From Sphingopyxis sp. OAS728 (lineage in GTDB: Bacteria; Pseudomonadota; Alphaproteobacteria; Sphingomonadales; Sphingomonadaceae): DNA of 64,000 nucleotides. The translations under genes and the position numbers were made by a program. Below the pieces are notes generated by a model. The model was given only the letters and a program-made list of their open reading frames with translations. It was not told where the DNA came from and did not search any database. The DNA lies in contig NZ_JADBDT010000001.1 in NCBI RefSeq assembly GCF_014873485.1, positions 3,273,501 through 3,337,500 on the forward strand. Reading direction: 5' to 3'. This document shows positions 45,027 to 54,017 of this stretch, piece by piece (the first letter of the stretch is position 1; each line of letters begins with the position of its first letter).

Positions 45027-46313
45027 ATGACAAAACCCATATTGCCTGGAGAGGTAGCCGCCGCCGTTGTCGACCCCGTCGCATATGGCAATTGGGACCC
45101 GCTGCACGAGCAGCTTGCCTGGGCGCGCGTGAACGCGCCGCTGGCCGTTGCCGAGAATCACGACCATGACCCGTTCTGGCTGGTGACGCGCCACGCCGAC
45201 ATCATGGCGATCAGCCGCGATCCGCAGCGCTTCGCGAACGGCATCCGCCCGACGGTGCTGACCAACCGCGACGGCGAGGCGCTGGCGCGCGCGGCGACCC
45301 CGAATAATGACGGCCATCTGATCCGCTCGCTGGTCCAGATGGATGCCCCCGATCACATGAAATACCGGCTGCTGACGCAGAGCTGGTTCATGCCCAAGAA
45401 TTTGAAGATCGTCGAAGATCGCATCCGCCAGATCGCGCGCGAAACGGTCGATCATATGCTCGCGGCCGGCGGAGAAACCGACTTTGCGCGCGATGTAGCG
45501 GCGCACTATCCGCTGCGCGTCATCATGGATATCCTGGGTGTGCCGCCCGAAGACGAGCCGCGCATGCTGATGCTGACGCAGCAATTGTTCGGCCCGACGG
45601 ATCCGGAGCTTAACCGCAGCCGCGAGGCCATCACGTCGGCCGAACAGGCGATCGCGATGCTCAACTATGTCATCGCCGATTTCGAAAATTATTTCGGCGC
45701 GCTGACCGCCGACCGCCGCGCCAATCCGCGCGAGGATATTGCGACAGTCATCGCGAACGCCATGGTCGGCGGCGAACAGATCCCCGACCGCGAGCTCGCG
45801 GGCTATTATATGATTATCGCGACTGCGGGACACGACACGACGAGCGCCTCCACCGCAGGCGCGATCATGGAACTCGCCAAGAACCCTGCGCTGTTCGAAC
45901 GGTTCCGCGCGGCCGACAGCGACAAGGCGGGGCTGATCGAGGAAGCGATCCGTTGGACCACCCCGGTCCAGCATTTCATGCGCAGCGCGAAAGAGGATGT
46001 CGAAATCGGCGGCCAGACGATTCGCGAAGGCGACTGGCTGATGCTGAACTATGTCTCGGGCAATCGCGACGAGGCTGTGTTTGGCGATCCCTTTGCGTTC
46101 AACCCCGACCGCGAGAAGAACCAGCAGATCGCTTTCGGTTTCGGCGCGCACGTCTGCCTTGGTCAGCATCTCGCGCGGATGGAAATGCGTATCCTCATGG
46201 AAGAATTGCTGCCGCGGCTGAAAAGCCTCGAACTGACGGGCGAACCCGCACGCGTCGAATCGGTGTTCGTCGGCGGGCTGAAGCGCCTGCCGGTCCGGTT
46301 CGAGGCGGCCTAG
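45027..46313 (+). CDS. Cytochrome P450 (second)
   Basis: 428-aa soluble class I P450. The oxygen-activating I-helix AGHDTT is at 267-272, ExxR as EEAIR near 305, and the heme loop FGFGAHVCLGQHLAR with Cys377. It differs clearly from the edge P450 (GGNETT, FGAGTHVCVG) and so has different substrates. No ferredoxin is adjacent. Bacterial members of this kind hydroxylate terpenoids or alkyl/aryl compounds. Confidence 0.95.
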   Translation: MTKPILPGEVAAAVVDPVAYGNWDPLHEQLAWARVNAPLAVAENHDHDPFWLVTRHADIMAISRDPQRFANGIRPTVLTNRDGEALARAATPNNDGHLIRSLVQMDAPDHMKYRLLTQSWFMPKNLKIVEDRIRQIARETVDHMLAAGGETDFARDVAAHYPLRVIMDILGVPPEDEPRMLMLTQQLFGPTDPELNRSREAITSAEQAIAMLNYVIADFENYFGALTADRRANPREDIATVIANAMVGGEQIPDRELAGYYMIIATAGHDTTSASTAGAIMELAKNPALFERFRAADSDKAGLIEEAIRWTTPVQHFMRSAKEDVEIGGQTIREGDWLMLNYVSGNRDEAVFGDPFAFNPDREKNQQIAFGFGAHVCLGQHLARMEMRILMEELLPRLKSLELTGEPARVESVFVGGLKRLPVRFEAA

Positions 46314-46391
46314 TCGGTCCAGCCGCCTTTTTCGACATTGGAACAAACGCCTGTCCACCGCGTTTCGATGCGGCTGTCAAAGGAGTTTGCT

Positions 46392-46607
46392 ATGATTCCC
46401 TGGAAGAAGGCTGCGGTCTCGCTCGCCGCTATTTCGATGGTTGTTTCGCCGGTGGTCGCTTCGGCCGCGCCGCGTGCGCTTTCCGTTATCGACGACCAGA
46501 ATGACCTCGAAGGCGCAAGCTGGATTGCGATCGTGCTGGGCCTCGCGATCATCGCCGGCGGCGTGTGGCTGGCGGTCGATGGCGACGATGATCCGGTAAG
46601 CCCGTAA
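46392..46607 (+). CDS. Small single-helix membrane protein
   Basis: 71-aa protein with a cleavable-looking signal (AAVSLAAISMVVSPVVASAA) and a second hydrophobic helix (WIAIVLGLAIIAGGVWLAVD) ending in acidic GDDDPVSP. AAAGGAG gives a clear start at 46392. Such small proteins recur in sphingomonads with no known function. Confidence 0.75.
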   Translation: MIPWKKAAVSLAAISMVVSPVVASAAPRALSVIDDQNDLEGASWIAIVLGLAIIAGGVWLAVDGDDDPVSP

Positions 46608-46631
46608 ACACCGCCCGATAATTCGGCCCGG

Positions 46632-47042
46632 CTAGATTTTCTCGGCTGGGAAGAATCGCGCGACGACCTCGCTCGCCAGTCGGGCGGGTCGCAGCGTTTT
46701 GGCGTCGATGCAGCACCAGCTCGACTTGACCTCGGCGAGCACCTCTTCGCCGCGCTTGATGATCGTTTCGTAAAAGGCGCGTGCGCCCTGAACCTTTTCG
46801 AGGATCACGGTCGCAATGACCTGATCGTCCAGAAAGGCGGGGCGACGGTAGGTGATTTCGTGCTTCAGCGCGACCCACAGATGCGCCGCGACGGCATCGG
46901 GCGGCGCGATGTGGCGCCAGTGCGCGAGAACCGCCTCCTGAACCCAGCTGAGATAGTGGGCATTGTTCACATGACCCATGAAATCGATCTGGTCGGAACC
47001 GACGGCAATCGCATGATCGTGCGGAAGGGAAGCGGAACTCAT
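46632..47042 (-). CDS. Hot-dog acyl-CoA thioesterase (YbgC/4HBT type)
   Basis: 136-aa hot-dog thioesterase. The catalytic region DQIDFMGHVNNAHYLSWVQ fits 4HBT enzymes hydrolysing acyl-CoA. The ATG at 47042 was chosen because the fold begins just after; the frame is open upstream to 47234. A TGACA-N4-TGTCA dyad lies 5 nt before the ATG. Substrate unknown. Confidence 0.85.
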   Translation of the reverse strand: MSSASLPHDHAIAVGSDQIDFMGHVNNAHYLSWVQEAVLAHWRHIAPPDAVAAHLWVALKHEITYRRPAFLDDQVIATVILEKVQGARAFYETIIKRGEEVLAEVKSSWCCIDAKTLRPARLASEVVARFFPAEKI

Positions 47043-47047
47043 ATCGC

Positions 47048-47061
47048 TGACACTAATGTCA
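47048..47061. promoter_or_regulatory. TGACA-N4-TGTCA dyad
   Basis: A perfect 5-bp inverted repeat with a CTAA centre, 5 nt before the thioesterase ATG (minus strand) and about 115 bp before the metallo-beta-lactamase gene. It could be an operator covering the ribosome-binding region. The spacing does not match Fnr or Crp sites. Confidence 0.35.
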
Positions 47062-47175
47062 ATATTTTGTGACGGAAAGATGAATCTGGGCTGTAGCCCG
47101 ATTTTGGGCGCAAGCGTCCAATATCGGTCATGACGGGCATGATAGAAGTCTCCTGCAATCATGCGGAGGGATGTC

Positions 47176-48804
47176 ATGGAGCATGTTTTCGTCGCCCTGC
47201 CGGGCAGCGCCGATGGCGCGGGGTCGTACGACAAGATCTTCCTGCGCGACGATCATGGCAAGAAGGTTCGCGAAGTCTTGTGGGGCGACTGGCTGACGCT
47301 GGCGCCCGACATGCCGCAGGCCGGCGAGTGGCGCTGGGTCCGGTGGGCGTGGAAGGATGAGGCGAAGCGCCGGCTGCTGAAGATTCGCGCCAGCGAGGTT
47401 ACCGACCGCCGCCCGCTCGAAATGATCTTCCTTGACGTCGGGATCGGCGACGGGTCGGTGCTGATCACCCCTGAGCGCGCGACCGACCCCGGCTTGCCGG
47501 CGGGGCAGCAGGAACGCGTCATTATCGTCGACGCGGGCAAGGGGCAGGCGATGCGCGATTTCCTCGATTCGCGTTTCGGCACCTATCGTGCGGGCATGGC
47601 GTTCCACGCCGCGGTGATCAGTCACGCCGACCTCGATCATTATGGCGGCTTTCGCAGCATCTTTTCGAACAAGGATATCAGCTTCGAGCATCTCTATCAC
47701 AATGGGGCGCTCGAATTGCCGACCGGCGAGGGGCTCGAGGGCATGGGCGGCGTCACCGAGCCCGATGCCGACGGGGTGCGCTACCTGAAACGGATCGTCG
47801 AAAGCGACGCAGCGGCGCGCGCGCTCTATGATCCGGCGGGGACCCCGTCGAGCCGGACCTTTGCCAAGCTGATTGCGACCGCGATCGCCAAGGGCAATGT
47901 CGGCAGCTTTTCGATGCTGTCGACCGAACATGGCAGCTTCGCGCAAGGTGCCCGCTGGATGCCGGGCTTCGCGCCGGGCGAGCGCGATGGCTATACGATC
48001 GAGGTGCTCGGCCCATGGGTCGAGTGCGACGCCACGGGCAAGCTGCGGCTGCGCGTCTTTGGCGATGCTGCCAAGACGAAGAACGGCCATTCGGTGATCC
48101 TGCGCCTGCGCTTCGGCGAATTCTCGATCCTGTTCGGCGGCGATCTCAACACGGCCTCCGAACGCTTCCTCCTGACGCGCTACGCCGGGCTCGACGCCTG
48201 GCCGCAGGACGAGGCGGACCGCGATGCGATGCTCGACGCGGCGCGCGTCCGGTTCCGCTCGGACGTGATGAAGGCGTGCCACCATGGCGCGTCGGACGTC
48301 ACCGACGAATTTCTGAGCGCGGTGAATCCGGCGGCGTTCGTCATCTCTTCGGGCGATGACGATGTGAATTATGTCCATCCACGACCCGACCTGCTCGGCC
48401 GGCTCGGGAAAGCGGGGCGCGGCGCCGCACCGGTGCTGCTATCGACCGAGTTGCAGCGTTCGACGCGCGAGACCGAGGATGCGGCGCTCGTCAAACGGCT
48501 CAAACGCAACATCGACCTGCTTGCGGCGGGCGGTCCGAGCATGGACGAAAACGGGGCGCCCTTGTCGGATACTGCGCGCAAGGCGGCGCGCGAGGCGCTG
48601 GCGAAGGCGATGAACGCCGACGTCGACACGCTGGGCCGGTCCAATGTCAGCGTCGACGGCGCCATCTATGTCAAGACCGACGGCAAGCGCCTGATCGCTG
48701 CGTTCAAGAAGGAAACGCAGGACGCCAACAACAAATGGTTCTGGTACAGCTATGCGCTGAAAGGCGATCAGACGATGGATCTGGTGCCGCGCCCCGAACA
48801 TTAA
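47176..48804 (+). CDS. Stand-alone ComEC-like metallo-beta-lactamase-fold protein
   Basis: 542-aa MBL-fold protein. Seen: FLDVGIGDGSV (ComEC DVGQGD-like), the metal site SHADLDHYGG (His150, Asp152, Asp154, His155), FGGDLN and ACHHGASD, and SSGDD...HPRPDLLGRL. It lacks ComEC's membrane channel, so it is not the DNA importer. An 85-residue N-terminal region and a 130-residue C-terminal extension are unexplained. ATG at 47176 has GGAGGG 5 nt upstream. A nuclease-like role is likely. Confidence 0.8.
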   Translation: MEHVFVALPGSADGAGSYDKIFLRDDHGKKVREVLWGDWLTLAPDMPQAGEWRWVRWAWKDEAKRRLLKIRASEVTDRRPLEMIFLDVGIGDGSVLITPERATDPGLPAGQQERVIIVDAGKGQAMRDFLDSRFGTYRAGMAFHAAVISHADLDHYGGFRSIFSNKDISFEHLYHNGALELPTGEGLEGMGGVTEPDADGVRYLKRIVESDAAARALYDPAGTPSSRTFAKLIATAIAKGNVGSFSMLSTEHGSFAQGARWMPGFAPGERDGYTIEVLGPWVECDATGKLRLRVFGDAAKTKNGHSVILRLRFGEFSILFGGDLNTASERFLLTRYAGLDAWPQDEADRDAMLDAARVRFRSDVMKACHHGASDVTDEFLSAVNPAAFVISSGDDDVNYVHPRPDLLGRLGKAGRGAAPVLLSTELQRSTRETEDAALVKRLKRNIDLLAAGGPSMDENGAPLSDTARKAAREALAKAMNADVDTLGRSNVSVDGAIYVKTDGKRLIAAFKKETQDANNKWFWYSYALKGDQTMDLVPRPEH

Positions 48805-48817
48805 GCCGCCAGGCGAA

Positions 48818-49288
48818 TCAACCCCGTCCGCGATAGGGCGCGACCCCCTGATCGGGGAGCCAGAGGCCCTCCGGCGGCGCGCTCGATTGCCAGAAGACGT
48901 CGATCGGGATGCCCCCGCGCGGGTACCAGTAGCCGCCAATGCGCAGCCAGCGGGGCTGCATTTCGTCGAACAGGCGGCGGCCGATGCCGACTGTGCAATC
49001 CTCGTGGAAACCTGCGTGGTTGCGGAAGCTGCCGAGAAACAGCTTCAGGCTCTTCGATTCGACGATCGTGTCGCCGGGCGCATAATCGATGACGAGATGC
49101 GCGAAATCGGGCTGGCCGGTTACCGGGCAAAGCGAGGTGAATTCGGGCGCGGCGAAGCGCACGAGATAAAGCTCGCCGGCGCGCGGATTGGGGACATAAT
49201 CGAGGACGGCCGCCTCGGGAGCGGCAGGAAGTTCGCTGGATTGGCCGAGATGTTTCGGCGCCAGCGGCGTGGGGCTGGAATCGGTCAT
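48818..49288 (-). CDS. queF: NADPH-dependent 7-cyano-7-deazaguanine reductase
   Basis: 156-aa QueF, which reduces preQ0 to preQ1 in queuosine synthesis. Catalytic Cys54 and Asp61 lie in [10 protein letters not shown], matching the short (Bacillus-type) QueF. ESKSLKL and GFHEDC are also conserved. It is convergent with the metallo-beta-lactamase gene, 13 nt away. No preQ1 riboswitch was seen upstream. Confidence 0.95.
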   Translation of the reverse strand: MTDSSPTPLAPKHLGQSSELPAAPEAAVLDYVPNPRAGELYLVRFAAPEFTSLCPVTGQPDFAHLVIDYAPGDTIVESKSLKLFLGSFRNHAGFHEDCTVGIGRRLFDEMQPRWLRIGGYWYPRGGIPIDVFWQSSAPPEGLWLPDQGVAPYRGRG

Positions 49289-49407
49289 GGAAAGGCTCTA
49301 GTGCGCAGCGCGGCCGATGTCACCGATCTCGTTGGACGGAAGCGGCCGGGTTCAGCGCCAATTCAGCGGCGCAGACACTATATTTGGTTCGAGGTCGCGG
49401 AAGAAGA

Positions 49408-50778
49408 ATGACGAACGGAAAAACGGGGCAGGGAAGCAAGGCGGCGTCGCTGCCGCTGACCGCGCTCGTGCTGTTGCTGGCGGGGGGCGTCCCCGTGCAG
49501 GCACAGGACACGACTCCGACTCCGGCGCCCTCGTCGACCCGCCCGCTCGATTTCCGCCTGCCGCCCGCTCCCGATGAAGGCCGCACCCCGGGCGTGCAGG
49601 GCCCATCGGATAATGGCCTGCCGCCGGTCGCGCCCGGCGAGCGGCGCGGCCAGCCCGCCCCGACCCCCACGCCAACCCCGGTCCAGCCAGCAACGCCGCC
49701 GCGCGTAATGCCGACGCAGCCCGCGACGGTGGCGACGCCCGCGCCGGCACCCGCTCGCCGCGATACGCCCACGACGGCAACCCCGCGCGCGGCGCCTGCG
49801 CCCGACGCCGCAGCGCCGGCGCTTCCGGCCGCGACCGACAGCGCGGCGCTGCCGCCGCTCGATCCGGCGGCGACGCCCGCTCCGCCCGCGACAGATGCGG
49901 CGCCGGTTGCGGCAGACGAGACGTTGCCTGCCGCACCGCCGGCGCCCGCCCCGTCGGGCACGCCGCTTTGGGCCTGGCTGCTCGCCGCGCTCGCCGCGGT
50001 TGGCGTCGGTTATTGGTACTGGCGCCGCCGCACGGCACCTGCAGGTCCGGTCGTCGACGAGATCGAAGAGGCGCCGCGACCTATCGCTCCGCGCCCCGCG
50101 ACTCGCGCCGCCCCGCCCGCGTCTAAACCCGCTACCTCGTCGGTGCCCAAACCCGCTGCCGCGCCGGCGCCACGCGCCGCTGCCCCGCAACCGGCGCGCG
50201 CGCCGATGCCGCAGCCCGAGCCGCAGGCTGCTCACCCGCTTGTCACCCGCCCGGCCGGCGAGCAACGCGCCATCGTCGGCATGACGCTCGACATTCGCAG
50301 CATTCGCCTCGCGCCCGACCATGTCGCGGTCGGTTTCGCGCTCAACCTGCTCAATCAGGGCACCGCCCCCGCAACGGGCATGATGGTCCGCATCGCGCTC
50401 AATCAGGGGTCAGCGATGAACGAGCCTGTGCTTGCGCGCTTCTTCGACGGAGCGGGCGGCAGCGTGCTGCGCGACGACATGGCGCTCGCCGTCGGAGCGG
50501 GCGAAGAATTGTCGACCGAAGTCATGTTGCCGCGCGCCACGATCGAACCGCTGATGATCGGCGGCAAGCCGATGCTCGTCCCCGTCATCGCGTTCGACGT
50601 CACCTATCATTGGGACGGCGAGGGCGAGGCGTTCGGCCAGAATGCGGGTAGCTTTGTCATCGGCCGCGAACAGGGCGCGAGCGGGAGCGAAAAGCTCGCA
50701 CCGTTGCCGCTCGACCGTGCCTCCTATGCGGTCGACCGGCCCGGCGCGCGCGCGACGGCGATCAAGCGCGCGCAATAG
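49408..50778 (+). CDS. Pro/Ala-rich exported membrane protein
   Basis: 456-aa hypothetical protein: signal peptide (ALVLLLAGGVPVQAQ), a Pro/Ala/Thr-rich stretch to about 185, one membrane helix near 187-205 (LWAWLLAALAAVGVGYWYWR), another Pro/Ala-rich linker, and a globular C-terminal domain from about 295 (LDIRSIRLAPDHVAVGFALN; STEVMLPRATIEPLMIGGKP). Topology suggests a periplasmic linker and cytoplasmic domain. I recognise no family. AAGAAG precedes the ATG. Confidence 0.75.
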   Translation: MTNGKTGQGSKAASLPLTALVLLLAGGVPVQAQDTTPTPAPSSTRPLDFRLPPAPDEGRTPGVQGPSDNGLPPVAPGERRGQPAPTPTPTPVQPATPPRVMPTQPATVATPAPAPARRDTPTTATPRAAPAPDAAAPALPAATDSAALPPLDPAATPAPPATDAAPVAADETLPAAPPAPAPSGTPLWAWLLAALAAVGVGYWYWRRRTAPAGPVVDEIEEAPRPIAPRPATRAAPPASKPATSSVPKPAAAPAPRAAAPQPARAPMPQPEPQAAHPLVTRPAGEQRAIVGMTLDIRSIRLAPDHVAVGFALNLLNQGTAPATGMMVRIALNQGSAMNEPVLARFFDGAGGSVLRDDMALAVGAGEELSTEVMLPRATIEPLMIGGKPMLVPVIAFDVTYHWDGEGEAFGQNAGSFVIGREQGASGSEKLAPLPLDRASYAVDRPGARATAIKRAQ

Positions 50779-50961
50779 TTTGGCTTGAAATGGCACTGCT
50801 TTTTTGTTGCGGTGCAGCATCGTCTGAGGCACATCTCGACCGCGCTTGAAAAAGCGCCGGGCGGGGCATAGGCTGACTATCCCCGGAAAGAAGCCACAGC
50901 AGGATGGCCGGGACAGGGACAGGCAAACAAGGTTCCCGACCGGCCGCAACAGGAGCATGAC

Positions 50962-51804
50962 ATGGACGCCTTGGTCTCAACCGACTGGCTGGAACGCGAA
51001 CTGGGGGCATCGGACCTGCGGGTCGTCGATGCGACGAAATTCCTCGCCGACGAAGGGCGCGACGCCCGCGCCGAATATGAGGCGGGCCACATTCCGGGCG
51101 CGGTATTCATGGACCTGACCGAGCTTGCCGATACGACCAGTGGTATCGACAATATGGCGCCGCCCGCCGAAAAATTCGCCAGCCGCATGCAATCGCTGGG
51201 CCTCGGCGACGGCAGCCGCATCGTGATCTATGACGACAGCCCGCTGAAGAGCGCGGCGCGCGCCTGGTGGCTGCTGAAGCTGTTCGGGGCGCACGATGTC
51301 GCACTGCTCGATGGCGGCCTCGCCAAATGGAAGGCCGAGGGCCGCGCACTCGAAATGGGCAAGCAGACGCTGCGCCACCGCCATTTCACTGTGTGGCGCG
51401 ACGCGAAGGCAGTCCGCACCAAGGAACAGGTGCAGGCCAATCTCGACAGCGGCGCCGAACAGCTCGTCGACGCGCGCCCCGCAGCGCGCTTTACCGGCGA
51501 AGAACGCGATCCGCGTCCGGGTGTCGCACCCGGCCATATCCCGGGCTCGCGCAGCCTGCCGCACAGCGAGCTGTTCAACGCCGACGGCACCTGGAAACAG
51601 GGCGACGCCCTCAAGGCGGCCTTCGACGCAGCCGGGGTCGATCTCGACAAGCCGCTCGTCACGACCTGCGGCAGCGGCATGACCGCGACCGTCGTCGCTT
51701 TCGGCGCGCATCTGCTCGGCAAGGACGATGTCGCGGTTTACGACGGCAGCTGGGTCGAGTGGGGCGCCGATCCGGCGACGCCCAAGGCGACCGGCGCGGC
51801 CTGA
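50962..51804 (+). CDS. sseA: 3-mercaptopyruvate sulfurtransferase (rhodanese)
   Basis: 280-aa two-domain rhodanese. The catalytic CGSGMTA loop at Cys236 marks a mercaptopyruvate sulfurtransferase rather than thiosulfate sulfurtransferase. It transfers sulfur from 3-mercaptopyruvate to thiols or cyanide. ACAGGAG precedes the ATG. A weak promoter (TTGAAA at 50846, 17-nt spacer, TAGGCT) lies upstream. It precedes metC and is likely part of sulfur amino acid metabolism. Confidence 0.93.
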   Translation: MDALVSTDWLERELGASDLRVVDATKFLADEGRDARAEYEAGHIPGAVFMDLTELADTTSGIDNMAPPAEKFASRMQSLGLGDGSRIVIYDDSPLKSAARAWWLLKLFGAHDVALLDGGLAKWKAEGRALEMGKQTLRHRHFTVWRDAKAVRTKEQVQANLDSGAEQLVDARPAARFTGEERDPRPGVAPGHIPGSRSLPHSELFNADGTWKQGDALKAAFDAAGVDLDKPLVTTCGSGMTATVVAFGAHLLGKDDVAVYDGSWVEWGADPATPKATGAA

Positions 51805-51873
51805 CGCCTAGCCGGCCCGAATATCCATCTGTCGAAGGGTGGATTTTGCCCAATGCTCCGCTAACAAGCGGGG

Positions 51874-53079
51874 ATGAACAACAGCGACGATGACAGCCTC
51901 CGCCCTGCGACGAAACTGGTGCAGGGCGGGCGGCGCCCCGAATGGACCGGCGACCCGCGGCTCGGCGGCGGCGTCGTCAACCCGCCGGTGTGGCGTGCCT
52001 CGACGATTCTCTACGACAATATCGCCGACCTGAAGGCGCGCGGGCACGCGACGCACGACAAGCTCTATTACGGCCGGCGCGGGACGCCGACGGTGTGGGC
52101 GCTTGCCGACGCGCTGACGCAGATGGAGCCGGGCGCCGAGGGGACCCTCCTCTATCCGTCGGGGGTTGCCGCCAATTCGGCCGGGCTGCTCGCGCTCTTG
52201 TCGCCCGGCGATCATCTGCTGATGGTCGACAGCGCCTATGAACCGACGCGCGCCTTCTGCAACGCCATGCTCGCACGGCTCGGGGTCGAAACCACCTATT
52301 ATGATCCGCTCGTCGGCGCGGGTATCGCCGACCTCATCCGCCCGGAGACGAAGCTGATCTTCCTCGAATCGCCGGGCAGCCTGACCTTCGAGGTGCAGGA
52401 TATTCCGGCGATCGTCGCGGCGGCGCGCGAACGCGGCGTGCTGACGATGCTCGACAACACCTGGGCGACGCCGCTGCTCTTCCCGGCGATCGCGCACGGC
52501 GTCGACGTGACGATGATGAGCCTCACCAAATATGTCGGCGGGCATAGCGATGCGATGATGGGATCGCTCACCGCGACGAAAGCGGTGTGGCCGCGACTGC
52601 GCAGCGCCACCTACCAGCTCGGCCAGGCGGTTTCGCCCGACGATTGTGCGTTGATGTTGCGTGGGCTGCGGACGCTCGATGTGCGGATGCAGCGTCAGGG
52701 TGAAAACGGCCTCGTCGTCGCGAACTGGCTCGCGGGGCGCGCCGAGGTCGGCCGCGTGCTCCACCCCGCGCTGCCGGGCGATCCCGGCCATGCGATCTGG
52801 TCGCGCGATTTTGGCGGCACAAGCGGGCTGTTCGGCTTCACGCTGAAGGGCGCCGACGAGGCGGGGCGAACGCATTTCATCGATTCGCTCGCCCATTTCG
52901 GGATCGGCTTCAGCTGGGGCGGCTATGAAAGCCTCGTCGTGCCGAGCAACCCCGAGACGATCCGCACGGCCACCGCGTGGACCGACCCCGATCCGCTCGT
53001 GCGCCTGTCGATCGGGCTCGAGGACCCCGCCGACCTGATCGTCGACCTCGAACGCGGCTTTGCCGCGATGGCGGGATGA
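51874..53079 (+). CDS. metC: Cystathionine beta-lyase
   Basis: 401-aa PLP enzyme of the cystathionine gamma/beta-lyase family. PLP Lys219 is in SLTKYVGGHSDAMMG. WGGYESL near the C-terminus and the local GVAANSAGLLAL fit MetC. It converts cystathionine to homocysteine, pyruvate and ammonia for methionine synthesis. It starts 69 nt after sseA and overlaps mscS by 4 nt, so the three may form one unit. Confidence 0.92.
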   Translation: MNNSDDDSLRPATKLVQGGRRPEWTGDPRLGGGVVNPPVWRASTILYDNIADLKARGHATHDKLYYGRRGTPTVWALADALTQMEPGAEGTLLYPSGVAANSAGLLALLSPGDHLLMVDSAYEPTRAFCNAMLARLGVETTYYDPLVGAGIADLIRPETKLIFLESPGSLTFEVQDIPAIVAAARERGVLTMLDNTWATPLLFPAIAHGVDVTMMSLTKYVGGHSDAMMGSLTATKAVWPRLRSATYQLGQAVSPDDCALMLRGLRTLDVRMQRQGENGLVVANWLAGRAEVGRVLHPALPGDPGHAIWSRDFGGTSGLFGFTLKGADEAGRTHFIDSLAHFGIGFSWGGYESLVVPSNPETIRTATAWTDPDPLVRLSIGLEDPADLIVDLERGFAAMAG

Positions 53080-54017
53080 TCGCGATGGATGAGCTGCCCG
53101 ACGGCATCCTCCGCACGGTGGAAGCGCTGAAGGCGATCGGCATCGATGTCGGCGCGTATCGGCTGTCGCTCTATGGGCTGCTTTCGACGATCGTCGTCGC
53201 GGTGCTGCTCTACTTCGCGGTGCGGGTGCTGCTCCGCGCGATCAAATGGCTGCTCCGCCGCGATACGCGAATCGACGCGACGCAGCGCCTGCTCGCCGAA
53301 AAGCTGATCGCGATCGCGCTGTTCGTCTTTGCGTCGCTGTTCGGTATCGACCTGCTTGGCATCGACCTGACCGCGCTTGCGGTTTTTTCGGGCGCCGCCG
53401 GCCTCGCGATCGGTTTCGGGCTGCAAAAGACCGTCGGCAATCTGATCGCAGGAATCATCCTGCTCATGGACCGTTCGATCAAGCCCGGCGACATCATCGT
53501 CGTCGGCGACGGCAGTTCGATGGGCGGATCGACGCTGCCCGGCGGGGTGCCCAATGTCGGGCGCGTCGCGAAGATCGGGGTGCGCGCGGTCAATGTCGTC
53601 ACCCGCGACGGCAAGAAGCATCTGATTCCGAACGAGCTGTTGATGACGCAGCCGGTCGAGAATTGGAGCTATGCGAGCCCCGAGGTGCGCGTGCGGATGC
53701 GCGTGCCGGTGGGTTATGCCTGCGATTTGCGGCTCGCGCAGCGGCTGATCATCGAAACCGCGACCGCGAACCCGCGCATATTGAACGAGCCCGAACCCGC
53801 GGTGTGGATCACGGCGTTCGGCGAACGCGCGGTCGAGCATGAACTGCGCTACTGGATTTCAGACCCCGAGGCTGGGCTCGGCAATATCCAGGGTGAGGTG
53901 TTCCTGGGGATATGGGACCGTTTCAAGGAAGCCGGGATCGCCATTCCCTATCCGCGGCAGGATGTGCGGATTGTCGGGGCGCCGGACGAGAGCCCGGCGC
54001 CCACGGAGAAGAATTAG
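53076..54017 (+). CDS. MscS-type mechanosensitive channel
   Basis: 313-aa small-conductance mechanosensitive channel. Two to three membrane helices (STIVVAVLLYFAVRVLLRAI; FGIDLLGIDLTALAVFSGAA) lead into the pore helix GLAIGFGLQKTVGNLIAGII and a beta domain. It releases solutes on hypo-osmotic shock. ATG at 53076 overlaps the metC stop (ATGA); ATG at 53085 is another candidate. Confidence 0.93.
   Translation: MIAMDELPDGILRTVEALKAIGIDVGAYRLSLYGLLSTIVVAVLLYFAVRVLLRAIKWLLRRDTRIDATQRLLAEKLIAIALFVFASLFGIDLLGIDLTALAVFSGAAGLAIGFGLQKTVGNLIAGIILLMDRSIKPGDIIVVGDGSSMGGSTLPGGVPNVGRVAKIGVRAVNVVTRDGKKHLIPNELLMTQPVENWSYASPEVRVRMRVPVGYACDLRLAQRLIIETATANPRILNEPEPAVWITAFGERAVEHELRYWISDPEAGLGNIQGEVFLGIWDRFKEAGIAIPYPRQDVRIVGAPDESPAPTEKN

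Noticed and set aside
42463..45030. 855-codon open frame opposite the M1 peptidase
   Set aside because: Antisense of a clear peptidase gene; composition is Arg/Asp-rich.
47048..47061. Fnr or Crp site
   Set aside because: The TGA and TCA half-sites are 8 nt apart, where Fnr and Crp sites have 6.
49289..49407. preQ1 riboswitch before queF
   Set aside because: I saw no compact pseudoknot-like hairpin with an A-rich tail; the region is a short divergent spacer.
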